21,241 bases of DNA from an uncultured Methanomethylovorans sp. GTDB lineage: Archaea > Halobacteriota > Methanosarcinia > Methanosarcinales > Methanosarcinaceae. The notes under the pieces were generated by a model. The model was not told where the DNA came from and searched no databases. It saw nothing but the letters and a program-made list of their open reading frames with translations. Shown piece by piece: positions 1-6,699 of this stretch. Made by a program: the position numbers and the translations under genes. How positions within the stretch are numbered: position 1 is the stretch's first letter; each line of letters starts with the position of its first letter. The DNA is taken from positions 1 through 21,241 of the forward strand of contig CALBTS010000493.1 in NCBI GenBank assembly GCA_937968035.1, given 5' to 3'.

Positions 1-509
1 AATGCAGAAATGAACTGCGAACTCATGGAACCATCAATTTCCGCAGCAGAGCCTCTGAGCCCTCCCCTTACTACAATGGGAGCACAGCCGTTGTTCCTTG
101 TGGAAAAAACCTCTACACTCATCTTGTTGAGCACATCCAGAAGTGGCTGGTTAGGTCTTCCTCTTATTGAACTGTCGCCTGTAAGCACTGTCGCGCCATT
201 TGCCAGTGAAGATATGGCAGTCATAAGGCGCAGCGTAGTACCGGAGTTCTTCACATCTATTACATCATCAGGTACGCTTGGTTTTCCTTTTATGCCTATT
301 ATATGCAGGTCACCATTGATGAGTTCTATCTTAGCCCCTAATTTTTCACAGGCGGCTACAGTTGCCAGAGTATCTGCTGACAGTAAGGGTTTTCTGACGA
401 TACATTCACTGGAAAGGGCGCCTATGGTAATAGCCCGATGAGTATAGCTCTTTGATGTAGGTGCATCCAACTCTCCCTGGATCTTTGAGACATCAACTGA
501 AAACCTCAT
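1..509 (-). CDS. aroA: 3-phosphoshikimate 1-carboxyvinyltransferase (EPSP synthase), 5' part
   Basis: EPSP synthase transfers the enolpyruvyl group of PEP to shikimate-3-phosphate, the sixth step of the shikimate pathway to aromatic amino acids. The reverse strand reads about 169 codons, starting MRFSVDVSKIQGELDAPTSK. The family's N-terminal substrate-binding signature S-K-S-Y-T-H-R-A lies at about residues 18-26, and a later N-S-G-T-T-L-R motif matches the PEP/S3P-binding loop. The C-terminal half lies beyond the left edge. I chose the ATG at 509 because GAGGT stands 9 nt upstream. An in-frame ATG at 545 would add 12 residues but has no ribosome-binding site. The plus-strand open frame over 10-441 is the antisense shadow of this gene. 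Family assignment is firm. Confidence 0.93.
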   Translation of the reverse strand, partial: MRFSVDVSKIQGELDAPTSKSYTHRAITIGALSSECIVRKPLLSADTLATVAACEKLGAKIELINGDLHIIGIKGKPSVPDDVIDVKNSGTTLRLMTAISSLANGATVLTGDSSIRGRPNQPLLDVLNKMSVEVFSTRNNGCAPIVVRGGLRGSAAEIDGSMSSQFISA

Positions 510-990
510 TTGTGTACAACCTCGTCTTGCAAAATTTCTGCTCATGGAAACTAACAATGTCCCAAGCGTTCCAATCGCAAGGGTAATACTACACAATGCG
601 AATTAAGGATTTCGTTAATACTTTGTTACATATTTCTATATCTTACGTAAAATATTGTGTGAGCATGTCGATTTAAATAGATATTACTATTGGGCAGACA
701 ACTTCTCCTTCAATACTTAAACAACTCCGGCCTTCAAGCAGAGGATTTCAAAATTGAATCTATATGACAGGATATTAAAATTTATTAGAATGATACTTTC
801 CCGCTGGAAACAAAAATTGTCTTTATCTGTAGGAAATAAAGAAAAATGGGCGCTGTGAAAACTATCATGATCAGCGATCAACGAACTAATCGAATCGTTC
901 TCATAGAAGTCTTGTAGTACATTTTAAAATACTGCATTAGAATATCTTTTGAATATCCTGTTTACAGGGCCTATATCACCCCTTTTTAGA

Positions 991-1030
991 AAAAGTATAA
1001 ATAAGATGTCCCTGAACCCTATAAAGGGTT
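991..1030 (+). promoter_or_regulatory. strong archaeal promoter with inverted repeat at the predicted start site
   Basis: The stretch aaaagtataaataag (991-1005) looks like a BRE plus TATA box. About 25 bases further on, where transcription would start, there is a perfect 6-bp inverted repeat, AACCCT-ataa-AGGGTT (1015-1030). The placement fits an operator over the start site. It could also form a small hairpin at the 5' end of a transcript. No intact gene follows within 200 bases. The motif is plain in the sequence; its activity is inferred. Confidence 0.45.
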
Positions 1031-1168
1031 ATAATACTAAATCTTGATGAACCAGTTTTTACTTCTCATGCTAAGCTTGCCAAAGAGATGATTCTTGATG
1101 CCCTGTTTGCGACCTATGAGAAGGGTCCTCTAATCTCAATTCTTTGTAATAGTTGCATGCAGAAATGA
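1025..1168 (+). pseudogene. possible short gene remnant or microprotein
   Basis: One frame downstream of the promoter-like site stays open for 47 codons to a TGA at 1166-1168. It reads with gene-like residue choice (D-E-P-V-F-T-S-H-A-K-L-A-K-E-M-I-L-D-A-L and so on). There is no ATG at its head. The first in-frame ATG, at 1088, would give only 26 residues and lacks a clear ribosome-binding site. I do not recognise a family. It may be the tail of a decayed gene, a very small real gene, or chance. Confidence 0.2.
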
Positions 1169-1228
1169 AATAAGTTAATGAATAATAATCAAATATTTTA
1201 TTTATGTTTGCCCGGAAAACAATGATCC

Positions 1229-1242
1229 ATTTATATAAATTG
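1229..1242 (+). promoter_or_regulatory. TATA element before DUF488/hemerythrin pair
   Basis: An A/T-rich element with core ttatataaat (1231-1240) lies 15-25 bases before the ATG at 1256, so a transcript from it would be almost leaderless. A second candidate, aaatattttattta (1191-1204), would leave a leader of about 35 bases. Which one is used cannot be decided from the sequence. Confidence 0.4.
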
Positions 1243-1255
1243 AAGGGATTGAATA

Positions 1256-1615
1256 ATGATTCGATTAAAAAGGATTTATGATCAACCCTCAGAAAAAGAT
1301 GGCATAAGAATACTGGTAGATAGGCTTTGGCCAAGAGGTCTTAGCAAACAAACAGCAAAATTCGACATGTGGTTAAAAGAAGTAGCTCCCAGTGATGACC
1401 TGAGAAAATGGTATTCTCATGATCCAGACAAGTGGGAAGGATTCAAAGAACGTTATTTCAAACAGCTGGATGCAAAAAAAGAATATGTTTACCAGATCAT
1501 AGAAAGAGCAGAAAATAATGATGTTACCCTTCTTTACTCGGCAAATGATGAGAATTTCAATAATGCAGTTGCCCTGAATGAGTATATTGAATATATAAGG
1601 AGCGATCAAGAATGA
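1256..1615 (+). CDS. DUF488 family protein, YeaO-like
   Basis: This 119-residue protein matches the YeaO branch of DUF488 over its full length. Visible signatures are V-D-R-L-W-P-R-G (residues 21-28), L-R-K-W-Y-S-H-D-P-D-K-W (49-60) and T-L-L-Y-S-A-N-D-E-N-F-N-N-A-V (91-105). The biochemical role of the family is not established. The protein is soluble, with no signal peptide or membrane segment. The stop codon overlaps the start of the hemerythrin gene (ATGA at 1612-1615), so the two are almost certainly co-transcribed and translationally coupled. That suggests a shared role, perhaps in oxygen or redox stress; this is inference from the partner only. Confidence 0.9.
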   Translation: MIRLKRIYDQPSEKDGIRILVDRLWPRGLSKQTAKFDMWLKEVAPSDDLRKWYSHDPDKWEGFKERYFKQLDAKKEYVYQIIERAENNDVTLLYSANDENFNNAVALNEYIEYIRSDQE

Positions 1616-2166
1616 TGGGTGTTGAGGATTTGAGACATGAGCATACTGAAATAACTCTAATGCTCGGTATTCTGGAAAAGATATGTGAATTGCTTGATTC
1701 TGGAAAGGAAGTAGACCCTGAACACCTAAAACAGCTACATGATTTCATGGTTGTTTTTGTGGACCAATGTCATCATTCAAAAGAAGAAGAATTGCTGTTC
1801 CCTACGCTGGAGAGTATAAATGGAGGTGAAGCAAAAAAACTAATAGACGTGCTTATACAGGAGCATGAAGCAGGACGTAAATATGCACATGCTATAGGTG
1901 AAGCTATTTCTGATAAGCAGAATATGGATCTCATGGATCGTTCAAAGATAGTTAAAAATGGAAGGTATTATATCAAGCTCTTGGTCCAACACATTGATAA
2001 AGAAAACAATGTTCTTTTCACGATGGCTGAAAAAAAGCTTTCAGGAAAGCAGAATCAGGAATTATTTGAAAGTTTTGAAATCGTTGAAAAGGAAAAGATT
2101 GGAATGGGCAAACATGAAGAATTGCATGAAATGCTTCATCGGCTGGCTGGTATATATTTAAAATAA
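1612..2166 (+). CDS. hemerythrin HHE-domain protein
   Basis: A 184-residue four-helix hemerythrin-like protein. Likely di-iron ligands are H11 (R-H-E-H-T-E), H55 and E59 (H-H-S-K-E-E-E), H85 (Q-E-H-E-A) and H127 plus E131 (H-I-D-K-E-N). This matches the usual H...HxxxE...H...HxxxD/E pattern of the HHE family, whose members bind O2, sense oxygen or NO, or help repair iron centres. The segment after about residue 145 (E-S-F-E-I-V-E-K-E-K then H-E-E-L-H-E-M-L-H) is helical and His-rich and may add a helix beyond the core. It overlaps the upstream DUF488 gene by 4 bases. ATGATG gives two adjacent possible starts (1612 or 1615). The precise role is unknown; in a strict anaerobe, O2 or NO handling is plausible. 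Confidence 0.9.
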   Translation: MMGVEDLRHEHTEITLMLGILEKICELLDSGKEVDPEHLKQLHDFMVVFVDQCHHSKEEELLFPTLESINGGEAKKLIDVLIQEHEAGRKYAHAIGEAISDKQNMDLMDRSKIVKNGRYYIKLLVQHIDKENNVLFTMAEKKLSGKQNQELFESFEIVEKEKIGMGKHEELHEMLHRLAGIYLK

Positions 2167-2202
2167 AATCATCAATATCAGTAAGTTAACTCTAGCGGTA
2201 CA

Positions 2203-2216
2203 TTAGTATATAATAA
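2203..2216 (+). promoter_or_regulatory. TATA box for the second DUF488 gene
   Basis: The element ttagtatataataa (2203-2216) is a good archaeal TATA match. A start site about 25 bases downstream falls on or beside the ATGATG at 2231-2236, and no Shine-Dalgarno sequence precedes it. The mRNA is therefore probably leaderless or nearly so. Confidence 0.5.
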
Positions 2217-2230
2217 TCCCTATTAACCTT

Positions 2231-2683
2231 ATGATGTCCAAAGGACCTATCTGTTACACTATCGGATATGGAGATCGTACTCTTGAAGAGTTCATATCCA
2301 TGCTGCAGAACAACAAGATGACCCACCTTGTAGATATAAGGCGTTATCCGCATTCATGGATGGAGCATTTTGATAAGGAGTCATTACAGTCAATACTCCC
2401 AAAGAACGGGATCTCGTATGTGCACTGCACCGGTGTGGGTGGTATGCGGGAGAGTTCCTACAACGAATACATGGGAACAGAAGAGTTCAATAACAGTTTT
2501 TCCAGGCTTGTAGACTTCATAATGGAAGTAAACGATATTGACGGATATCCGGTGTTAATGTGTGCGGAAAAAAATCCAAAGGACTGCCACAGACGTTACC
2601 TCGCGCAACATCTGGAACAGTCAGGAATAAAAGTTATACATCTGACCGAGCCCGGTCAGATCGACTTCTCTTCTTTCTCTTGA
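2231..2683 (+). CDS. DUF488 domain protein (classical branch)
   Basis: This 150-residue protein belongs to the classical DUF488 group, which is distinct from the YeaO-like gene at 1256. Its signatures are Y-T-I-G-Y-G-D-R-T (residues 9-17), V-D-I-R-R-Y-P (34-40) and the Cys-containing C-A-E-K-N-P-K-D-C-H-R-R (111-122). The conserved Cys and His suggest a nucleic-acid-related or thiol-based activity, but no reaction is established for the family. It has no signal or membrane segment. A separate TATA box suggests its own transcript. ATG codons at 2231 and 2234 are both possible starts. The gene ends 3 bases from the stop of the opposing htpX gene, so the two converge with no room for a separate terminator. 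Confidence 0.9.
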   Translation: MMSKGPICYTIGYGDRTLEEFISMLQNNKMTHLVDIRRYPHSWMEHFDKESLQSILPKNGISYVHCTGVGGMRESSYNEYMGTEEFNNSFSRLVDFIMEVNDIDGYPVLMCAEKNPKDCHRRYLAQHLEQSGIKVIHLTEPGQIDFSSFS

Positions 2684-2686
2684 TCG

Positions 2687-3544
2687 TTACATAGCCCTAA
2701 GACGAGCTATTCTCTCTTCTGTGGAGGGATGTGTTCTGAACAGGTTGCTGAAACCGCCTCCCTTAAGAGGATTGACTATGAACATGTGTGCTGTGCTGTC
2801 TGATGCCTGTACATCTCCCCTTCTCGGGCGGTAAAGAGCAGAACCATATTCCAGTTTCTCCAGGGCGTTTGCAAGAGCCCATGGTTTCTTACAGATCCTT
2901 GCTCCTTCCTCATCGGCAGCAAATTCCCTTGATCGGGAAATGGCAAGCTGTATAATGGTAGCTGCAAGGGGAGCCACAATGGCTAATGCCAGGAAACCCA
3001 GGATATTGTTGCCTCCTTCCTCGTCGCGGCCTCCGAACCCGCCGAATATAGCCGCCCACTGTGCCCAGGTGGCTATCATGGATATGACACCGGCAATGGT
3101 CGCCGCGATGGCACTGATCAGTGTGTCCCTGTTCTTCACATGGGCCATTTCATGAGCCAGCACGCCTTCCAGTTCCTCAGTTGTCAGAAGATCCAATATG
3201 CCTGTGGTGGCAGCGACAGCTGCATGCTTGGGATCCCGTCCCGTTGCAAAGGCATTAGGCATGGCTGTGTGGACTATATAGACCCTGGGCATAGGCATGT
3301 CTGCAAGGGTTGCAAGCTTCTTCACTATGCCATACAATTGCGGATGCTCAGAAGCAGTGACCTCTTGTGCCCTGTACATACGTAATACTATCTTATCACT
3401 GTACCAGTAGGTGCCGAAGTTCATGATTATAGCGAATGCGAACGCTATGATCATTCCCAAAGACCCTCCAAAGTGATTTCCGACCATGACCAGTAAACCG
3501 GTCAAGGATGCCAATAACAAAGTTGTTTTCAGCATGTTTCCCAT
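2687..3544 (-). CDS. htpX: HtpX-like membrane zinc metalloprotease (M48)
   Basis: HtpX is an integral-membrane endopeptidase that removes damaged membrane proteins. The 285-residue length is normal for the family. Two membrane segments occupy about residues 6-22 and 28-48. The zinc motif H-E-M-A-H is at 131-135, and the third ligand is expected at E207 in S-R-E-F-A-A-D-E. Two further hydrophobic stretches at about 142-168 and 180-203 flank a Gly/acidic loop (168-180). GAGGT (minus strand, 3558-3554) stands 9 nt before the ATG at 3544 and fixes the start. An A/T-rich palindrome at 3613-3626 is the likely TATA region. The neighbouring genes give no functional link, but LonB, TldD and PmbA lie further along the window. 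Confidence 0.95.
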   Translation of the reverse strand: MGNMLKTTLLLASLTGLLVMVGNHFGGSLGMIIAFAFAIIMNFGTYWYSDKIVLRMYRAQEVTASEHPQLYGIVKKLATLADMPMPRVYIVHTAMPNAFATGRDPKHAAVAATTGILDLLTTEELEGVLAHEMAHVKNRDTLISAIAATIAGVISMIATWAQWAAIFGGFGGRDEEGGNNILGFLALAIVAPLAATIIQLAISRSREFAADEEGARICKKPWALANALEKLEYGSALYRPRRGDVQASDSTAHMFIVNPLKGGGFSNLFRTHPSTEERIARLRAM

Positions 3545-3612
3545 ATTGTATTTACCTCAACAGACCTCATTGGATGAGTTCTCATAAGTTTTCATATCCT
3601 GTATGTATGTTC

Positions 3613-3626
3613 ATCTATAAATAGAT
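3613..3626 (-). promoter_or_regulatory. palindromic TATA element upstream of htpX
   Basis: ATCTAT-aa-ATAGAT is a perfect 14-base palindrome that contains a TATA-like core on the minus strand. It would place the htpX start site near 3594, leaving a leader of about 50 bases that includes the GAGGT site. The symmetry could reflect a regulator site or simply A/T richness. Confidence 0.4.
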
Positions 3627-3676
3627 AGTTCTAGATACTAAATATAAAAATTAAACAGAGAAAAGAGATGAAGCCA

Positions 3677-3946
3677 TCAGATCTCTTCGATAGTAATGTT
3701 CTCTTCTTTTTCCATCTCAAGAATAAGAGCTTCCAACTCTTTCATTTCCTGCTCCATATCCTGTATCTCAGTGTCGGTTATACTGACATTTCCTTCGGCA
3801 AGTATTGCATCGGCAGCTGCAGTATCATTCCCAGTAGATATCAATGATGATGTCAGTTCAGAGGCATTATCCTTTTTATCTGCACATCCGGAAATTACAA
3901 GGGCACAGACAAATATGAACAGAACGCAAATAGTAGCATATTTCAT
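3677..3946 (-). CDS. small acidic lipoprotein
   Basis: An 89-residue protein with a lipoprotein-type signal: K at position 3, a hydrophobic stretch at 4-17 and the lipobox V-I-S-G-C, so C21 would be lipidated and the protein anchored outside the membrane. The mature part is very acidic and Ser/Thr-rich. It ends in a short predicted coiled coil, E-M-E-Q-E-M-K-E-L-E-A-L-I-L-E-M-E-K-E-E at about residues 64-83. No known domain is visible. It starts 3 bases beyond the stop of the 429-residue secreted protein. Its ribosome-binding site (AGGAGGAG) overlaps the last codons and stop of that gene, so translation is probably coupled and the two products may work together at the cell surface. After the stop the transcript meets a T-rich stretch (about 3660-3640), a possible terminator. 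Confidence 0.75.
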   Translation of the reverse strand: MKYATICVLFIFVCALVISGCADKKDNASELTSSLISTGNDTAAADAILAEGNVSITDTEIQDMEQEMKELEALILEMEKEENITIEEI

Positions 3947-3949
3947 CTT

Positions 3950-5239
3950 TCACTCCTCCTGTGAACTATCTTCTTCAGGATCCCTCTCAAATTGGGAAGC
4001 CCAATGTTTGCTTTCTTCTCCAGCACCTGCCATATATGTGCCTTCTCCTGAAAGTACAGCACTTCCGGTCCCTTCGACCTTCAGATCGAGTTCTGTACCT
4101 CTTACCATGACCGTAAGCCTGCTACCCGAAATACTCACTTTGGCTGTAAGGTCGGAATATACCAGTGCTCTCTTTTGCTCAGCTGCAAGGGAATTATCCA
4201 GTTCCAGGACGATCTCAGAACCATTGCTGATCTTTATTTTTGCATCTCCGGCATGGTCCTTGATTACAAGCTGCGCATCATCTATTGTCATCTCTGCTGT
4301 TATGTCTCCTGAAAGTACAGCAGTACCATTGCCTTCGGCCAGAAGTGTGCCATCACCGTTAAGGGAAACTACTCCCTGCCTGTAAGTTTTAAGGATCTGG
4401 GATATCCTGGCTAGCACTGCATTTGCATCTTTGAGGTTCTCTGCTGAAGCGCTCCAATATTGCCTTGAAGTATCATCACCATTCTGATACGCCTCTCTTG
4501 CACGTTCCCTGTTCTGCCGGGCTTGTTCTATTAGGCCATTGTATCCCTGGAGCAATTCCTCAAGTTCTGTAGTATCCTCACCCTGTTGCTGGAGTGTTTC
4601 TATCTCCTTAGAAAGACGTTCTGAAAGAGACACAGATTTATTCAGATATGTGCCTACCTTATCATCTACAAATGTTGTCCTTGTCTTGTAGGCATCTTTT
4701 ACTGCGTCTCTCCATATATCACGTATATTCCTGGCAGACTTAGCAAGCTCCTTGGTTGTCGTGGACTTCTCAACATTGTCCTTTTCAGTATCAAGTTCAG
4801 AGATATACCCATCGATCTCAGCGATGATCACATCAGCATCTTCTCTCTGTGAGTCATCCACTTTCTCTTTCAGTTCCTCTAAATTGGATATTGTATAATT
4901 GATGGTTTCAAGCAAGTATTCCTTTCTGACATCAAATACCTCCTTTGAAGAAGCATTGATCTTGCCACTGTTCATGTTGGCATTTACTTGCTGTAGCTTT
5001 TCCTTTGCAGCAAAATAATCATCTCTGTTCTTTTGCTGTCTTCCAGTGGCACCTTTGTCATTCGGATCATCATTGCCACTTACCGATACACGGTTCTGTC
5101 CCCCTTCCTGGTTCCCTGCTTCATTTCCCTGGCCTCCCATCCCATTGTTGCCATTACCTCCTCCGGATGCAGCAAAGACACCAGTTGAGAAAACACTCAT
5201 CAACATCAGTACAATAGTTATGTAAGTAAATAGTTTCAT
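3950..5239 (-). CDS. secreted coiled-coil protein with C-terminal Gly-rich beta repeats
   Basis: A 429-residue exported protein of unknown function. Residues 1-24 form a signal peptide ending V-F-A-A. Residues 25-65 are a flexible Gly/Asn/Gln-rich linker. Residues 70-285 are long, charged and helical, probably coiled coil. Residues 290-405 look like beta structure containing two copies of one motif: L-A-E-G-N-G-T-A-V-L-S-G-D at about 300-312 and K-V-E-G-T-G-S-A-V-L-S-G-E at about 387-399. A C-terminal acidic tail follows. There is no C-terminal membrane anchor, so it is either released or held by partners. The small lipoprotein downstream is translationally coupled and may be such a partner. 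A G-rich site lies about 14 nt before the ATG, and a TATA box at about 5284-5272 implies a short leader. Confidence 0.75.
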   Translation of the reverse strand: MKLFTYITIVLMLMSVFSTGVFAASGGGNGNNGMGGQGNEAGNQEGGQNRVSVSGNDDPNDKGATGRQQKNRDDYFAAKEKLQQVNANMNSGKINASSKEVFDVRKEYLLETINYTISNLEELKEKVDDSQREDADVIIAEIDGYISELDTEKDNVEKSTTTKELAKSARNIRDIWRDAVKDAYKTRTTFVDDKVGTYLNKSVSLSERLSKEIETLQQQGEDTTELEELLQGYNGLIEQARQNRERAREAYQNGDDTSRQYWSASAENLKDANAVLARISQILKTYRQGVVSLNGDGTLLAEGNGTAVLSGDITAEMTIDDAQLVIKDHAGDAKIKISNGSEIVLELDNSLAAEQKRALVYSDLTAKVSISGSRLTVMVRGTELDLKVEGTGSAVLSGEGTYMAGAGEESKHWASQFERDPEEDSSQEE

Positions 5240-5271
5240 GACTTTCGTTTTTATCTCCCCCTGTTGATATA

Positions 5272-5284
5272 TTTATTTATAAGC
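5272..5284 (-). promoter_or_regulatory. TATA box of the secreted coiled-coil protein gene
   Basis: On the minus strand this reads cttataaataaat, a good TATA match about 35-45 bases before the ATG at 5239. It would start transcription near 5250 and drive the coiled-coil gene and its lipoprotein partner. Confidence 0.5.
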
Positions 5285-5303
5285 ACTTTTAGTGGTTTAG
5301 TCG

Positions 5304-5336
5304 TTCTGTAGAAACAACATAGGGATTCCTACAGAA
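5304..5336. repeat. 8-bp inverted repeat between two surface-protein genes
   Basis: TTCTGTAG (5304-5311) and CTACAGAA (5329-5336) are perfect inverted copies separated by 17 bases. The pair lies after the Cys-rich gene and 20-50 bases upstream of the TATA box of the coiled-coil gene. It could be the binding site of a dimeric activator or a 3' hairpin on the upstream transcript. Confidence 0.5.
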
Positions 5337-5366
5337 TCAAAGAGATAAAGAGATCATTTTTTCAAA

Positions 5367-5612
5367 TTATGATTCACTGTTGCAGTGATCATAGTTGTGT
5401 TCATAGTTGCAGGCTTTTGGGTCGCATACGCCGGTGTTTGTACATTCTCCATCGCATATCCTATCACGGTCGCAGTCTCCCATGCAATTCCCATTATTCG
5501 CCATCTTTCCTCCATTTCCGTCTCCTGCTCTTGCAGATACTGCTCCGATCGCCAGCATGCTCACGATCAGGAGTGCAACGGAAATATAAGCGATTGTTCG
5601 TATAGTTCTCAT
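5367..5612 (-). CDS. small secreted Cys/Asp-rich protein
   Basis: An 81-residue exported protein. The ATG at 5612 is preferred: the strong site AAAGGAGG ends 7 bases before it but only 1 base before the in-frame ATG at 5618. Residues 1-28 are a signal peptide ending A-V-S-A-R-A. The mature part of about 50 residues has seven Cys (about C43, C47, C53, C57, C63, C68, C77) and the segment D-C-D-R-D-R-I-C-D-G-E-C. The Asp/Cys spacing resembles calcium-binding thrombospondin type-3 or similar repeats, but it is too short to assign. It may bind metal or be disulfide-linked. The odd Cys count leaves one free thiol. A TATA-like element near 5685-5672 could be its promoter. Function unknown. Confidence 0.7.
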   Translation of the reverse strand: MRTIRTIAYISVALLIVSMLAIGAVSARAGDGNGGKMANNGNCMGDCDRDRICDGECTNTGVCDPKACNYEHNYDHCNSES

Positions 5613-5826
5613 ATCCATTCCTCCTTTGTTCTAGATCAGACGTTTTTCGTCAATTGCCATGTTAGGATATTCAAATAAATACATACTTTACTTTATGGCT
5701 GTTTTTCTTTCATATGAGGAGTGATATAAGGGTTAATATGCTTTATTTTACTTGAATAAACTTTATCAATGCTCAGATGATGGATGATGGAAAAGATTTA
5801 CATATCTTGTCGGTTAATATAAAATT

Positions 5827-6639
5827 GTGCCTTCCAAAAAAACTAAAACCAGAGCATATCATTTGTTGGTACTTATATTCTTATGTTTGTTCTTCCTCCC
5901 CCTGACGGAGGCTGCGGAAGTTGCGACAGTCCATGGTGCAGTATACGATTGGGAAACATTCAAGCTTCTGGAGAACACAATTGTTGAAGTGAACTCCACG
6001 CCTCCGCAGTCACAAGTGGCCAAATATGGTCTCTACTCCTTTGATTTGCCTATGGGTATCTACATCCTCAAAGCAAGTTATTATGAGAAGGGTGAACTTG
6101 TTTCATACAGAGAAGAAATGCTCAATATTACAGATGAGGGAGACTATCTGCTGGATATGCTGCTTCTGCCGGCTTATCCTGAAAGCAATTTTAATGATAG
6201 TGACCTTCCTGAGATCCCGGCACTGATAGAAGAAGATACTCTACTTCAGGATAATTATGGCTCTAAAAGCAATATTTTCTTAATAGTGGCAGGCTCGTTG
6301 CTCATTGCAGGTGCCATTGTATTTTTGGTATTGAAAAAGAAACAAAGTTCTCAGAATGCCTATCTGGAAACCAGTTTATATGAAACTGAATACTCAGGTT
6401 CAGAAAATACAACTGATGATGGGGTATCGCTGCCTCAGGACCTTCAACAGGTAGTTGCCATAATAAAGGCTAATGCGGGAAGGATCACTCAAAGAGACCT
6501 TCGCAGCAAGTTAAGTTATTCAGAAGCCAAAGTAAGCCTTATGGTCTCTGATCTTGAGAACAGGGGCATCATCGAGAAATTTAAAAAGGGCAGAGGGAAC
6601 ATTATAGTACTTAAACAGGAAGATCACCAAAATATATAA
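5827..6639 (+). CDS. membrane-anchored regulator: extracellular carboxypeptidase-regulatory-like domain, TM, winged HTH
   Basis: A 270-residue single-pass protein joining an outside domain to an inside DNA-binding domain. Residues 1-30 are a signal peptide or first membrane segment. Residues 34-115 resemble a carboxypeptidase regulatory-like (transthyretin-type) beta domain: V-H-G-A-V-Y-D-W-E-T near the start and S-F-D-L-P-M-G-I-Y-I-L-K in the middle. Residues 150-169 form a membrane helix followed by a K-K-K stop. Residues about 204-262 are a MarR-like winged helix with T-Q-R-D-L-R-S-K-L, V-S-L-M-V-S-D-L-E-N-R-G-I-I-E and a basic wing. Such proteins are common in Euryarchaeota and are presumed to regulate genes from the membrane. 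The start is GTG with no Shine-Dalgarno site, fitting a leaderless mRNA. The adjacent divergent surface-protein genes are possible targets (inference). Confidence 0.82.
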   Translation: MPSKKTKTRAYHLLVLIFLCLFFLPLTEAAEVATVHGAVYDWETFKLLENTIVEVNSTPPQSQVAKYGLYSFDLPMGIYILKASYYEKGELVSYREEMLNITDEGDYLLDMLLLPAYPESNFNDSDLPEIPALIEEDTLLQDNYGSKSNIFLIVAGSLLIAGAIVFLVLKKKQSSQNAYLETSLYETEYSGSENTTDDGVSLPQDLQQVVAIIKANAGRITQRDLRSKLSYSEAKVSLMVSDLENRGIIEKFKKGRGNIIVLKQEDHQNI

Positions 6640-6662
6640 TTGTGTTAAGTACCTATGCTTTC

Positions 6663-6673
6663 AATTATATATC
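6663..6673 (+). promoter_or_regulatory. TATA box of the ACT-hom-ligase operon
   Basis: aattatatatc lies 27-37 bases before the ATG at 6700 and implies a start site near 6695. That is downstream of the alternative ATG at 6655 and so supports the shorter ACT protein. Confidence 0.45.
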
Positions 6674-6699
6674 ATCATTTCAAAGAAAACGAGGCGACC

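Larger units (their letters stand above)
510..1255. other. long AT-rich intergenic region
   Basis: No convincing gene is seen in these 746 bases. The left part should hold the aroA promoter, though no clear TATA box is visible next to that gene. The right part holds a strong TATA element near 991-1003, a 6-bp inverted repeat at 1015-1030, a short gene-like frame at 1025-1168, and TATA-like elements just before the DUF488 gene at 1256. The sequence is AT-rich with many stops in all frames. It could hide a non-coding RNA, but no specific RNA family is recognisable. Confidence 0.6.

Noticed and set aside
10..441. Plus-strand open frame of 143 codons at the left edge
   Set aside because: It is antisense to the aroA coding sequence, whose S-K-S-Y-T-H-R-A signature reads clearly on the minus strand.
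5773..5790. Short GATGATG direct repeat near the regulator start
   Set aside because: Two copies only, low complexity, and no array or operator spacing.
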